Below are positions 55,039 through 62,657 of a DNA stretch of 64,000 nucleotides, one piece after another. This DNA comes from Haloechinothrix halophila YIM 93223 (GTDB lineage Bacteria; Actinomycetota; Actinomycetes; Mycobacteriales; Pseudonocardiaceae): contig NZ_KI632509.1 in the NCBI RefSeq assembly GCF_000504245.1, positions 681,723-745,722 of the forward strand, written 5' to 3'. A program made the position numbers and the translations under genes. The first letter of the stretch is position 1; every line of letters begins with the position of its first letter. Below the pieces are notes generated by a model. The model was not told where the DNA came from. It saw nothing but the letters and a program-made list of their open reading frames with translations, and searched no databases.

Positions 55039-56277
55039 CTACGCGGCGCCGTCCACCGGGGCGTCCATGGAACGGGAGTAGCTGCGGTCCAGCGGCAACA
55101 TCTTGCTGACCTGCGCGAGGTAATGCGAGCGGGTGAGCTCGCCAACCTTCTGCTGCAGTGTGGTCGCGCCGGGCACTCGCATCCGCACGGTCTCGGCCGC
55201 GAACGTGACTCCGGCGATGCCGCGCACCGCGGCGTCGGTGAGGCGGTTGCGCGGCAGGCCGAGGTAGTCGGCGTTGTTGCTGCCGATCAGCATGCGGCTG
55301 ATCGCGGCGTGCAGGCTCACCGACGCCGACCCGACGACGCCGGACAGCGGGCCGAGCCCGGCGCCGATGTTCGCGTTCTGCGCGAGCAAGGCCTTGGCGA
55401 GCCGTTTGGAGTCGTCGTCCGGGATGAACTCGGTCGTGGCAAGTAGCCACAACAGTCGCCAGGCGTCGGCCTCGCTGCCAGGCAGGAGTTCGTCGTCGAC
55501 GCCCATTAGCCAGCCGACGTAGCGCCACAGGTGCATGACGTCTTCGCGTTCCTGCTGGGTGTAGCGGATGCCGAGTAACTGCGTGCCCAGCAGGAACACC
55601 AGCGAGAAGAGAAGGAGCGTGCCGACGGTCTGCACCTGGTTGACCGGCCGGTCCCAGGCGTCGTAGTCCCAGTCGTCGCGGCGGTTCATCGCATCGCGCA
55701 CGAAGGCGTGCACCAGCCGGATACGCAGCGCGGCCCGCGCGCCCTCGCCCTGCGGGTGGAGCGCCCCGGGGGTGGTGACGTCGATCCACCACGACGCGGT
55801 CTCTGCGAGCCTGCGGGCGGCGGTGTGCTCAAGGTCGCCGGTGCTGACCAGCGTCTTGACTGCGCGGGACGCGAGGTAGCCACCCATCAGTGACATGTCA
55901 CCGAGCGGGAACATGCCGAGCAGCCCGGTGCGGATGATCGAGCGCGCGCCCTGGTCGATGCGGTCGAAGTCCACCCAGTACGGCGTGGCCTCGACGTCGC
56001 GGAAGAACGCGACAAGTGGCGCGGGCGGGTCGTCGATGGCGTCGATCCCGCTGGTCAGGGCCTGCTCGAACAGCGCGCGCCCCTCACCGTGCGGCATCGC
56101 GTGGATCATGGCGACGACGTCGTCGGCGAGTGGATCGTCCGCCTGCGCGAACCGCCGCAACCGCGCGAGCTGGGCGGCGTCCGCCCTGAGGTCGCGGTTC
56201 CCGGCGAGCCGCACCGCACGCTGCATCCGCCCGGAGGCGAACAGCTCGGGATCGGGGAGGCGTTCGTGGTCCGTCAT
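55039..56277 (-). CDS. Oxygenase MpaB family protein (DUF2236)
   Basis: 412 aa from the ATG at 56277; the upstream open frame crosses a palindrome and the tRNA region. The helical DUF2236 domain is seen from DPPAPLVAFFRDVEATPYWVDFDRIDQG, GMFPLGDMSLMGGYLASRAVK, then RAALRIRLVHAFVRDAM where the His resembles the haem ligand of the latex-clearing protein Lcp, and YTQQEREDVMHLWRYVGWLMGVDDELLP. Family members are haem enzymes that cleave or oxidise polyisoprenoids, or are uncharacterised; substrate unknown. No signal peptide, unlike Lcp. A perfect 16-bp palindrome lies 39 nt upstream. Confidence 0.87.
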   Translation of the reverse strand: MTDHERLPDPELFASGRMQRAVRLAGNRDLRADAAQLARLRRFAQADDPLADDVVAMIHAMPHGEGRALFEQALTSGIDAIDDPPAPLVAFFRDVEATPYWVDFDRIDQGARSIIRTGLLGMFPLGDMSLMGGYLASRAVKTLVSTGDLEHTAARRLAETASWWIDVTTPGALHPQGEGARAALRIRLVHAFVRDAMNRRDDWDYDAWDRPVNQVQTVGTLLLFSLVFLLGTQLLGIRYTQQEREDVMHLWRYVGWLMGVDDELLPGSEADAWRLLWLLATTEFIPDDDSKRLAKALLAQNANIGAGLGPLSGVVGSASVSLHAAISRMLIGSNNADYLGLPRNRLTDAAVRGIAGVTFAAETVRMRVPGATTLQQKVGELTRSHYLAQVSKMLPLDRSYSRSMDAPVDGAA

Positions 56278-56315
56278 CGGTCTCACCCACCGTCGTTGGT
56301 CGAGTGCCAGCACCC

Positions 56316-56331
56316 GACAACAAGTGTTGTC
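56316..56331. promoter_or_regulatory. Perfect palindrome upstream of the MpaB-family gene
   Basis: GACAACA-AG-TGTTGTC is fully symmetric over 16 bp and lies 39 nt before the gene start. It has the form of a TetR/FadR-type operator. No regulator gene is adjacent, so the binding protein would be encoded elsewhere. Confidence 0.6.
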
Positions 56332-56418
56332 ACTTTGCGGCGAGGGGTCAACCCTACGGTGAGATGTGGGGAGGGTGGACACGGATGATCCGCTGGTGTG
56401 TATCCTGTTTGTCGCCAT

Positions 56419-56489
56419 GCGGATGTAGTTCAATGGTAGAACATCAGCTTCCCAAGCTGAGAACGCGGGTTCGATTCCCGTCATCCGCT
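56419..56489 (+). tRNA. tRNA-Gly (anticodon CCC)
   Basis: 71 nt. Acceptor GCGGATG pairs with CATCCGC; D stem GTTC/GAAC; anticodon stem TCAGC/GCTGA with loop TTCCCAA, giving CCC for codon GGG; T stem GCGGG/CCCGT with TTCGATT loop; CCA is not encoded. The 3' part from the anticodon loop on is repeated exactly 1.1 kb downstream, marking use as an integration site. Confidence 0.95.
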
Positions 56490-56493
56490 CTCA
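56449..56493 (+). repeat. Left attachment repeat (45 bp) within tRNA-Gly
   Basis: The 45 bp from the anticodon loop to 4 nt past the tRNA end are identical to 57551-57595. This is the pattern left by a tyrosine integrase that uses a tRNA 3' half as attB. Confidence 0.85.
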
Positions 56494-56495
56494 TA

Positions 56496-56545
56496 GAGAA
56501 ACCCCAGGCCACAGCACATCTACTGTGGACCTGGGGTTCTCTTTT
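56496..56545 (+). terminator. Intrinsic terminator of tRNA-Gly
   Basis: GAGAAACCCCAGGCCACAG pairs with CTGTGGACCTGGGGTTCTC (small bulges) and is followed by TTTT. A close relative of the same hairpin follows the right 45-bp repeat. Confidence 0.85.
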
Positions 56546-57004
56546 GCGTAGATCACCACGGGGTGTCAGCAACATCCCAACAACTAGCGAGGCGAGCCGC
56601 GACACCAGCCGCGTCGTCGCCGTGTCTCCGAAGCTGGCCCGGAGGTCGCGCACCACGCCACCACCACGCGCCGAGCGACAGACGAGGTGCCGTGGTTGGT
56701 ACGGGTGACGAGCTTGCGGGTAGCCCGGCCCTCGGGCGGTATTGACGAATGCGCTCTAGCAGGTCAAGGGCGGCTCGCCACACCACGACGGACCAGCACG
56801 CCAGCATCGTTCGGCCCACCTTGGCAGCCGCGCGTCACCTAGGTCCCCGCCGCCTTCGTCCCCCCGGATGGTCGAACGCCGCGACGGCATCAAGGGCGCC
56901 TGCGGCGTCGCTGACGCGATGCGCTCACGCGCACCCTTGACACCACCGCCACGGCGCTACGAGAGGGCAAGGACGAAGGGAACGGGGAGAAAAGGCGGTG
57001 AGCA

Positions 57005-57439
57005 ATGCGGGCGCGATGTATATGGTGCGGGGCCATGGAAAACAGGCCAGCCACCTTGCCACCAAGGCTCCGCTTGGAGCTGACTCGACACCGCATCAAG
57101 CCGGGTAAGAGCGCCGAAGTCGACGAGTGGATGCGCATGTTAAACAACAGGGCCGACGAATGTCGCGCCAGCCTCGACCCGGAACGCATGGCAGTCGAGG
57201 CGATCTTCCGGCTCACCGACGAGCACGGGGAGTGGCTCTACTGGTTCGAACTCTCCGGCGACGCGGGAGAGGGCCTGAATGAGGACCGTGCCATTGTCCG
57301 TGACCACATTGCCCACTCCGAGCGCTGCAAGGTGCCGGGGCACGTGGCCGCAACACCAGAAGTGCTCCTACTTCCGGCCCCTGTGGAGCATGCGATCCGA
57401 CATTGGGCGTCATACGGGGCAATCGCGGATTCGGAATAG
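57005..57439 (+). CDS. DUF6176 family protein inside the integrated remnant
   Basis: 144 aa from the ATG at 57005, with AAAGGCGG upstream; an ATG at 57035 (MENRPATLPP) is possible. The sequence LELTRHRIKPGKSAEVDEWMRMLNN, then ECRASLDPERMAVEAIFRLTDEHGEWLYWFELSG matches small dimeric ferredoxin-like DUF6176 proteins of unknown role. It is the only convincing gene between the two attachment repeats, so it is cargo or a leftover of the element. Confidence 0.78.
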   Translation: MRARCIWCGAMENRPATLPPRLRLELTRHRIKPGKSAEVDEWMRMLNNRADECRASLDPERMAVEAIFRLTDEHGEWLYWFELSGDAGEGLNEDRAIVRDHIAHSERCKVPGHVAATPEVLLLPAPVEHAIRHWASYGAIADSE

Positions 57440-57472
57440 GAGATGCCACAGCAATATCCCAACAACATGCCC

Positions 57473-57492
57473 CGGTCAACCACGGTCAACCG
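57473..57492. repeat. Tandem 10-bp repeats, possible integrase arm sites
   Basis: CGGTCAACCA and CGGTCAACCG lie head to tail 59 nt before the right attachment repeat, where arm-type integrase sites of actinobacterial elements often occur. Confidence 0.4.
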
Positions 57493-57550
57493 AGGTACAC
57501 CGCGACCGCCGCCCGCAGGTCAGAGCCGCTTTCCAGGCACCTCGGGATGA

Positions 57551-57595
57551 TTCCCAAGCTGAGAACGCGGGTTCGATTCCCGTCATCCGCTCTCA
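57551..57595 (+). repeat. Right attachment repeat (tRNA-Gly 3'-half copy)
   Basis: Identical to 56449-56493. It lacks the 5' half of the tRNA, so it is not a second gene. Beyond 57595 similarity continues through a second version of the terminator hairpin (57601-57643), with several differences. Confidence 0.85.
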
Positions 57596-57600
57596 GAACG

Positions 57601-57643
57601 AAACCCCAGGCCACAGGATGTCTACTGTGGACCTGGGGTTTCT
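57601..57643 (+). terminator. Second copy of the tRNA-Gly terminator hairpin
   Basis: AAACCCCAGGCCACAG pairs with CTGTGGACCTGGGGTTT around GATGTCTA; the loop and tail differ from the left copy. One of the two should be the original chromosomal terminator, the other came with the element. The following 126 nt to the next gene hold nothing I can support. Confidence 0.7.
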
Positions 57644-57769
57644 TGAAGGTCCCGCCTCTGTGATACTTTGCGAAAGCCGCACCTCCAACTCGTCCACGTC
57701 TGTAGGCGGCGCCCCGAAGTGGAGCGCCGCAGGAATGCTGCCAGCTTCCGAACTGTGAGGACCGAGGTA

Positions 57770-58555
57770 TTACTCGATGTGGCCAATTATGATGGCAATG
57801 TGAACTTGTTCTACAAACGGTCGATGCGGCTCAACCACCTTACGGATCTCTTCGGCTAGCACCGATCGCTGCTCGATCGCGGGTAGCTGTGCGGCTGACA
57901 ATGCCGAATAGAGGCCACCGACGATCCGCTCGCCGTCTAGCTCATCGGTATACCCGACACTGGTCTTAGCTACTTGGAACCCCGCAGTTGCCAAGCTCTC
58001 GCAGTAGCGATCCTGAGTAGCCTCATCGGCTCCGCAGGTATTGACCAGCCGGGTGCCCAGCCAGTGCTCCAGCCACCGACGCAACGCGCGCGACCAGCCG
58101 CTGTCCTGCAGCCACAGCGGGGTTCCGTTCGTCACCACCGCGACTCCACCACCATGGCGACAAACCGGGGCTAGCACGCGGAACAACCGGTCGTGATCCA
58201 TCCAGTGCAACGCCTGTCCAATCGTCACCGCCCCAAACGACCGGCCTATGAGCGATGCGAGGCCGGGGATATCGGCATCCGAACCCAGCACCCAGCTCAC
58301 GTTTCCTACGTCCTGTTCGCAGGCGACACGTCGAGCACGCAACAGCATGTCCGGCTCCGGATCCACCCCGGCCACCGCATGCACTCGTCGAGCCATTGGC
58401 AACGTCAACTGCCCCGTCCCGCATCCAAGATCGAGCACGGCATCGCTCTCAGTTAGCTGGAAGGCTGTCACTAGCGAATCGATCACTGACGCCGGATAGC
58501 CGCGCCGATATCGGTGGTAGAAGTCGACCACCTCTCCGCTGAAACCCAGATCCAC
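57770..58555 (-). CDS. Class I SAM-dependent methyltransferase
   Basis: 261 aa, GTG start. Rossmann fold with motif I AVLDLGCGTGQLTLPMA near residue 38, acidic motif II GVDPEPDML and motif IV SFGAVTIGQALHWMDHDRL. FYHRYRRGYP at the N-terminus is typical of small-molecule methyltransferases of the UbiE/Methyltransf_11 type. Substrate unknown. The codon usage is less GC-biased than its neighbours (for example the C-terminal IAIIIGHIE), and it lies directly outside the right attachment repeat, so horizontal acquisition is possible. Confidence 0.9.
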   Translation of the reverse strand: MDLGFSGEVVDFYHRYRRGYPASVIDSLVTAFQLTESDAVLDLGCGTGQLTLPMARRVHAVAGVDPEPDMLLRARRVACEQDVGNVSWVLGSDADIPGLASLIGRSFGAVTIGQALHWMDHDRLFRVLAPVCRHGGGVAVVTNGTPLWLQDSGWSRALRRWLEHWLGTRLVNTCGADEATQDRYCESLATAGFQVAKTSVGYTDELDGERIVGGLYSALSAAQLPAIEQRSVLAEEIRKVVEPHRPFVEQVHIAIIIGHIE

Positions 58556-58659
58556 AGCGCCAGCATCTCAATAAGGAGGGGAATACGGCAGTTGTTCAGC
58601 TCGGAGCGTATGACCCACTGCGCCGTCCGCAGGTCATAGCCACCCACTTCAGGATGCAC

Positions 58660-59805
58660 TTACGGCCGCAGCAGCTGCCGCACCCGAGCGGCTTCGCGGG
58701 TGAGGTGGTCACGCTCCGGCACGCTGGTCGCGGCGCGGGAGGCCTCGGCATACAGCTCGGCGGCATGCTCGAGGTCACCGGCGCGTTCATGCAGGTATGC
58801 CGTCGCCGCGGTGTAACGCGGCAAGTCGGGGTCCACGTCGGCCAGCGCCACCAGCCCGGCCCGCGGTCCGTCGGCCTCGCCGACCGCCACCGCGCGGTTG
58901 AGCCGCACCACTGGGCTGTCAGTGAGGAGCAGCAGTTCGTCGTACCACTCCACGATCTGTACCCAATCCGTCTCGGAGGTGCTCGGGGCGTCCGCGTGCA
59001 GGGCGGCGATCGCGGCCTGCGCCTGGTACTCGCCCAGCCGGTCGCGGGCCAGCGCGGCCTGCAGGATCATCACTCCCTCGGTGATCAGCCCGGTGTCCCA
59101 GCGCGATCGGTCTTGCTCAGCAAGCGGCACCAAGCGACCTCCCGGGCCGGTGCGAGACGCGCGACGCGCGTGGTGCAGCAGCATGAGCGCGAGCAGCCCC
59201 GCGACCTCGGGTTCGTCGGTCAAGGCGACGAGGTGGCGGGTGAGGCGGATCGCCTCAGCCGCCAGGTCGACGTCCCCGCTATACCCCTCGTTGAACACGA
59301 GGTAGAGCACCCGTAGCACCGTCCCGAGATCGCCAGGCTGGTCGAGCCGCAGCCCCGCGAGCCGCCGCTTGGCCCTGGTGATCCGCTGCGCCATGGTCGC
59401 CTCGGGGACGAGGTAGGCCGCAGCGATCTGCCGCGTGGTCAGGCCACCGACTGCGCGCAGTGTCAGGGCGACGGCCGAGGCCGGGGGCAGGATGGGGTGC
59501 GCACACAGGAAGTAGAGCCGCAGCGTGTCGTCCGTGGCTGGCACCGGACCGGCAGGGGGTTCCACATCCACGGCCAGCTCCCGTCCCCGCCGCGACGCTT
59601 CGGCGCGGGCGGCGTCGAGGAACTTGCGCCAGGCGACCGCGACGAGCCATGCCTTCGGATCGCGCGGTGGGTCGTCCGACCAGGTATCCAGCGCACGGAC
59701 CAGGGCCTCTTGCACGGCGTCCTCGGCCGACGCGAAGTCTGCTCCGCGCCGGACGAGGACACCGATCACCGCGGGAACCAGCTCCCGGAGCGGCGACTCG
59801 TTCAC
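58660..59805 (-). CDS. ECF42-type sigma factor with C-terminal TPR-like extension
   Basis: 381 aa from the GTG at 59805, which overlaps the stop of the DGPF gene (GTGA). Region 2: RRGADFASAEDAVQEALVRALDTWSDDPPRDPKAWLVAVAWRK (key SAEDAVQEAL); region 4: TLRAVGGLTTRQIAAAYLVPEATMAQRITRAKRRL. The C-terminal half, with VLRVLYLVFNEGYSG, AEAIRLTRHL and YTAATAYLHERAGD, is the DUF6596/TPR-like extension that defines ECF42 and replaces an anti-sigma factor. ECF42 genes are known to be linked to DGPF (YCII) genes, as here. A motif matching the reported ECF42 promoter lies upstream of the pair. Confidence 0.93.
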   Translation of the reverse strand: MNESPLRELVPAVIGVLVRRGADFASAEDAVQEALVRALDTWSDDPPRDPKAWLVAVAWRKFLDAARAEASRRGRELAVDVEPPAGPVPATDDTLRLYFLCAHPILPPASAVALTLRAVGGLTTRQIAAAYLVPEATMAQRITRAKRRLAGLRLDQPGDLGTVLRVLYLVFNEGYSGDVDLAAEAIRLTRHLVALTDEPEVAGLLALMLLHHARRASRTGPGGRLVPLAEQDRSRWDTGLITEGVMILQAALARDRLGEYQAQAAIAALHADAPSTSETDWVQIVEWYDELLLLTDSPVVRLNRAVAVGEADGPRAGLVALADVDPDLPRYTAATAYLHERAGDLEHAAELYAEASRAATSVPERDHLTREAARVRQLLRP

Positions 59806-60206
59806 TCGGTCACCGTGGTCTGCTCTGACAGAAACGGACGCACCTCCAGCCACTCGTGGATCGGCTCACCACCAGCCCCGGGAGCGGCGGACAGCTCCCC
59901 GGCCAGCTCGACCGCGCGGTCCCACGACTCCACGTCGATGACCATCCAGCCTGCGATGAGGTCCTTGGTCTCGGCGAACGGGCCATCGGTCACCGGTGGG
60001 TGCCCCTCACCGTCATACCGGACGAACGCGCCCTCGGGTGCGAGCGCTTGTCCGTCGACGAATTCGCCCGTCTCTTCCAGGCGTGCGGCGAAGTCGCGCA
60101 TGTACTGCATGTGCGCGTCGACCTCCTCCGGCGTCCACTTGTCCATCGGCACGTCGTTGACCGGCGCAGGCGCGCCCCGGTAGTGCTTCAGCAGCAGGTA
60201 CTTCAT
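59802..60206 (-). CDS. DGPF/YCII-domain protein partner of ECF42 sigma factor
   Basis: 134 aa. Opens MKYLLLKHYRG and contains GEGHPPVTDGPFAETKDLIAGWMVIDVES, with the eponymous DGPF motif at about residues 77-80. DGPF proteins are small alpha/beta YCII-superfamily members; their reaction is unknown, but they are the usual target genes of ECF42. Translationally coupled to the sigma gene. GGAGAA is 5-6 nt before the ATG. Confidence 0.93.
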   Translation of the reverse strand: MKYLLLKHYRGAPAPVNDVPMDKWTPEEVDAHMQYMRDFAARLEETGEFVDGQALAPEGAFVRYDGEGHPPVTDGPFAETKDLIAGWMVIDVESWDRAVELAGELSAAPGAGGEPIHEWLEVRPFLSEQTTVTE

Positions 60207-60258
60207 GGTGGTTCTCCTTCTCCGTCACGCGGCCGGTCGTGGCCGCTGATGCCCCTGG

Positions 60259-60285
60259 GACGGAGCCAGCGCCTCATTCTCGACA
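60259..60285 (-). promoter_or_regulatory. Putative ECF42 promoter of the DGPF-sigma operon
   Basis: On the minus strand TGTCGA (60285-60280), 17 nt, then CGTC (60262-60259) matches the reported ECF42 recognition pair TGTCGA / CG(A/T)C with normal spacing, 53 nt upstream of the DGPF start. This points to autoregulation. Confidence 0.7.
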
Positions 60286-60457
60286 CCCGGAAGCGGGCTG
60301 AAGTTGAGCCGTTGCGGCTGCAGGCGCTCTTTTGGTGTTGGTCATCCGCTGGGAGCAAGATAGTCGAGTTCGCGTTCGACATGCCGAGTCCGAGTTCGAG
60401 TTCGGATCGGGACGGCGAGCGCGGCGAAGTAGTCCGGTATCTGTTTATGTTGGATAT

Positions 60458-60907
60458 GTGACTGCTCTACCACGGATACTGACGCCTCTGACTCAACTCA
60501 CGGCCGTTGACGGAGTTGTCGTCGCACTCTTAACGGTGGAGCTGTGGGACGACGGAATAGTCTTGCGTCTTGCTGGGCTCCCGAACGAGGCAACGCGACG
60601 AATGCTCGACGAGCATGTACAGCAAATGAGGGTATGGGCAGAACGACGGGAGCAGAGCCCGAACGACAGACCTGCCGACCCGCCGGAGGAACCCGGACAT
60701 CGCGTCCTGAACCGCATCAACATGGGTGTCACCGACGACCACGGAGCGTCGTATCGGATGCTGACCCGCCACACCGGAGGTACCGGCACCGAGTTCCGGG
60801 ACGAGTGGTACTTCCAACCTGGCGTCCCCGTCGGAACGAAGCATCTCACCATCCACACCAGCGGAGCAGGCGTCCTGGATAACGCTATTCAGGTGACGGC
60901 AGCCTGA
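60458..60907 (+). CDS. Hypothetical protein
   Basis: 149 aa from a GTG at 60458, the point where the sequence becomes protein-like (VTALPRILTPLTQLTAVDG); the open frame upstream is Ser/Arg-rich noncoding sequence. TATGTT at 60446-60451 is a possible -10 box, so the mRNA may be leaderless. The protein is an alpha/beta or beta-rich cytosolic domain with VDGVVVALLTVELWDDGIVLRLAGLP and TGTEFRDEWYFQPGVPVGTKHLTIHT; I recognise no family. It stands alone between two ECF modules. Confidence 0.7.
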   Translation: MTALPRILTPLTQLTAVDGVVVALLTVELWDDGIVLRLAGLPNEATRRMLDEHVQQMRVWAERREQSPNDRPADPPEEPGHRVLNRINMGVTDDHGASYRMLTRHTGGTGTEFRDEWYFQPGVPVGTKHLTIHTSGAGVLDNAIQVTAA

Positions 60908-61023
60908 TCTGCTCCGGTGAACTCCCTCGGTACCTCGCTCACGAGTCGAGTCTCGCTTACGTCCGATCAAGACATCCAATTCAGTCCGCCGCAGCGGACG
61001 TCGGGCTAGGAGTCGTGGCCGAC

Positions 61024-61050
61024 TGTCACATTCGGGCGTCCGCCGGTGTC
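61024..61050 (+). promoter_or_regulatory. Putative ECF41 promoter of the CMD-sigJ operon
   Basis: TGTCACA (61024-61030), 16 nt, then TGTC (61047-61050) closely matches the reported ECF41 motif TGTCACA / CGTC; only the first base of the -10 differs. It lies 37 nt upstream of the decarboxylase-family gene. Confidence 0.7.
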
Positions 61051-61086
61051 TTTATGCCGAACAGGCAAACGTATCAGGAGGACACC

Positions 61087-61677
61087 ATGACGCCACGTGT
61101 TCCGAAAGCGAAGCTCACCGGCTTGGCCGGCAGCTTGATCAAGCGGTTCAGCAGCAAGATGTTCGGCAAGGTGCCAGAGTCGATCGGAGTGATCTGGAAC
61201 AACCCGGACGTCTTCAAGGCGGGCATGTCGTTCGGGAGGAAGATCCAGAAGTGGGACCAGGTCGACGAGAGCCTGAAGTCGTTCGCGCACATGGCGGTGG
61301 CCGCGCAGGTCGGCTGCAGCTGGTGCCTCGACTTCAACTATTTCCAGGCGTGGAACAAGAAGCTGGATCTACGCAAGGCGAGTCAGGTGCCGCGGTGGCG
61401 GGAGTCGGATGTGTTCACCGCGCTGGAGCGGGATGTGATGGCCTACGCCGAGGCCATGACGAACACACCGCCGACCGTCACCGATGAGCTGTCCGCGCGC
61501 CTGCTCGATCAGCTCGGCGCGGCGGCCCTGGTCGAGCTCAACGCCGTGATCGGCTTCGCCAACTACACGACGAGGTGCAACACGGCGCTCGGGATCGAGT
61601 CGGAGGGCTACTCCGCCGCGTGTGAGATTCCGCTGTCCGCACGTCCTGAGCGTTCCGGCGTAGCGTCAACATCATGA
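61087..61677 (+). CDS. Carboxymuconolactone decarboxylase family protein, ECF41 partner
   Basis: 196 aa from the ATG at 61087, with AGGAGG upstream. The AhpD-like helical domain holds SFAHMAVAAQVGCSWCLDFNYFQA, a CxxC pair (GCSWC) in the position of AhpD redox cysteines, and later LVELNAVIGFANYTTRCNTALG. Such COE proteins (carboxymuconolactone decarboxylase, oxidoreductase or epimerase) accompany ECF41 sigma factors. The natural substrate is unknown. Stop overlaps the sigma gene start by ATGA. Confidence 0.92.
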   Translation: MTPRVPKAKLTGLAGSLIKRFSSKMFGKVPESIGVIWNNPDVFKAGMSFGRKIQKWDQVDESLKSFAHMAVAAQVGCSWCLDFNYFQAWNKKLDLRKASQVPRWRESDVFTALERDVMAYAEAMTNTPPTVTDELSARLLDQLGAAALVELNAVIGFANYTTRCNTALGIESEGYSAACEIPLSARPERSGVASTS

Positions 61678-62540
61678 TCGACGATCCGTTCGTCACGCAC
61701 CGCAGCCTGCTGTTCACGGTCGCCTACGAGATGCTCGGGTCGGCGGCCGACGCGGAGGACGTGCTGCAGGAGGCTTGGCTGCGGTGGGCTGACGTCGATC
61801 GCGCGCGGGTGCGTGACGTGCGGGCGTACCTCATCCGGATCGTCACGCGACAAGCGCTCAATCGCCTGCGAACGTTGTCGCGCCGCCGCGAGGAATACGT
61901 CGGTGAGTGGCTGCCGGAACCGCTGCTGACCAGCCCCGACGTCGCGGACGACGTCGAACTCGCCGAAAGCGTGTCGATCGCGATGCTCACCGTGCTGGAA
62001 ACGCTCGGACCGACTGAGCGGGCGGTGTTCGTGCTGCGCGAGGTTTTCGAGATGCCGTACGGCGAGATTGGCGAGGCCATCGGAAAGCCCGCCGCGACGG
62101 TTCGGCAGATCGGACGACGAGCGCGTGAGCATGTGTCGGCTCGTCGGCCGCGGGTGCGGGTGAGTCGGTCGGAGCAACAAGCCGTGGTGGAGCGGTTCCT
62201 GACCGCGCTGCGGACCGGGCAGTTGCAGGAACTGATGGAGATCATGGCGCCGGACGTGGTCGTCGTCGCCGATGGCGGTGGGCTGGCGCGTGCGGTTCGG
62301 GTTCCGATCCACGGCGTGGAACGGGTGGCGAAGTTGTTCGCGGCCGCGAACCGGATCCAAGGCAAGGTCGAGACGACGACCGTGTGGCTCAATGGCGCGC
62401 CTGCTGGCCGGGTCGTGATCGACGGCGAGTTAACTGCGGTCAGTTTCGTCGTGGAAGACGGTCGGATCAGCCGAATCTACGCGATGCGAAACCCAGAGAA
62501 GCTGGCGCGGCTGGACGAACTGGCCGAACTTACTCGGTGA
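61674..62540 (+). CDS. sigJ: ECF41-type sigma factor (SigJ-like) with SnoaL-like C-terminal domain
   Basis: 288 aa. Region 2: YEMLGSAADAEDVLQEAWLRW; region 4: VLETLGPTERAVFVLREVFEMPYGEIGEAIGKPAATVRQIGRRAREHV. After it comes a SnoaL-like domain (SEQQAVVERFLTALRTGQLQELMEIMAPDVVVVADGGG), with the DGGGxxRA-type motif and the terminal NPEKL that in ECF41 factors regulate activity in place of a separate anti-sigma. Coupled to a carboxymuconolactone decarboxylase gene, the standard ECF41 arrangement. Autoregulation through the upstream promoter is likely. Confidence 0.94.
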   Translation: MIDDPFVTHRSLLFTVAYEMLGSAADAEDVLQEAWLRWADVDRARVRDVRAYLIRIVTRQALNRLRTLSRRREEYVGEWLPEPLLTSPDVADDVELAESVSIAMLTVLETLGPTERAVFVLREVFEMPYGEIGEAIGKPAATVRQIGRRAREHVSARRPRVRVSRSEQQAVVERFLTALRTGQLQELMEIMAPDVVVVADGGGLARAVRVPIHGVERVAKLFAAANRIQGKVETTTVWLNGAPAGRVVIDGELTAVSFVVEDGRISRIYAMRNPEKLARLDELAELTR

Positions 62541-62657
62541 GCGCAGATCTGCTCGGTGACGGGCTTCGCGGCGCCAGCGCATGCGGCTGTGCCGCGGCCA
62601 GTGGTGCTGGTCGCGGTGGGCCGGTGTGTGGTTGTGGGGTGGGCTGTTTCGGGCCGC

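Larger units (their letters stand above)
56494..57550. mobile_element. Remnant integrated element (about 1.1 kb) at tRNA-Gly
   Basis: Bounded by the two 45-bp repeats. Inside are one credible gene (DUF6176 protein, 57005-57439) and about 500 nt at the left (56546-57004) with no gene I can support. No integrase, excisionase or replication gene remains. An 18-bp near-repeat (CAGCAACATCCCAACAAC at 56567 and a one-mismatch copy at 57449) lies near both ends, and CGGTCAACCA-CGGTCAACCG at 57473-57492 resembles integrase arm sites. The element looks deleted down to its borders. Confidence 0.65.

Noticed and set aside
56546-57004. Small frames on both strands inside the tRNA-bounded element
   Set aside because: None has a ribosome site, domain or normal codon bias; treated as noncoding remnant.
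57551-57595. A second tRNA-Gly gene
   Set aside because: Only the 3' half is present; the acceptor 5' strand and D arm are missing.
60360-60420. GAGTTCG/GAGTCCG short repeats upstream of the hypothetical gene at 60458
   Set aside because: Too short and degenerate to call an array or operator; they also lie in the rejected upstream extension of that frame.
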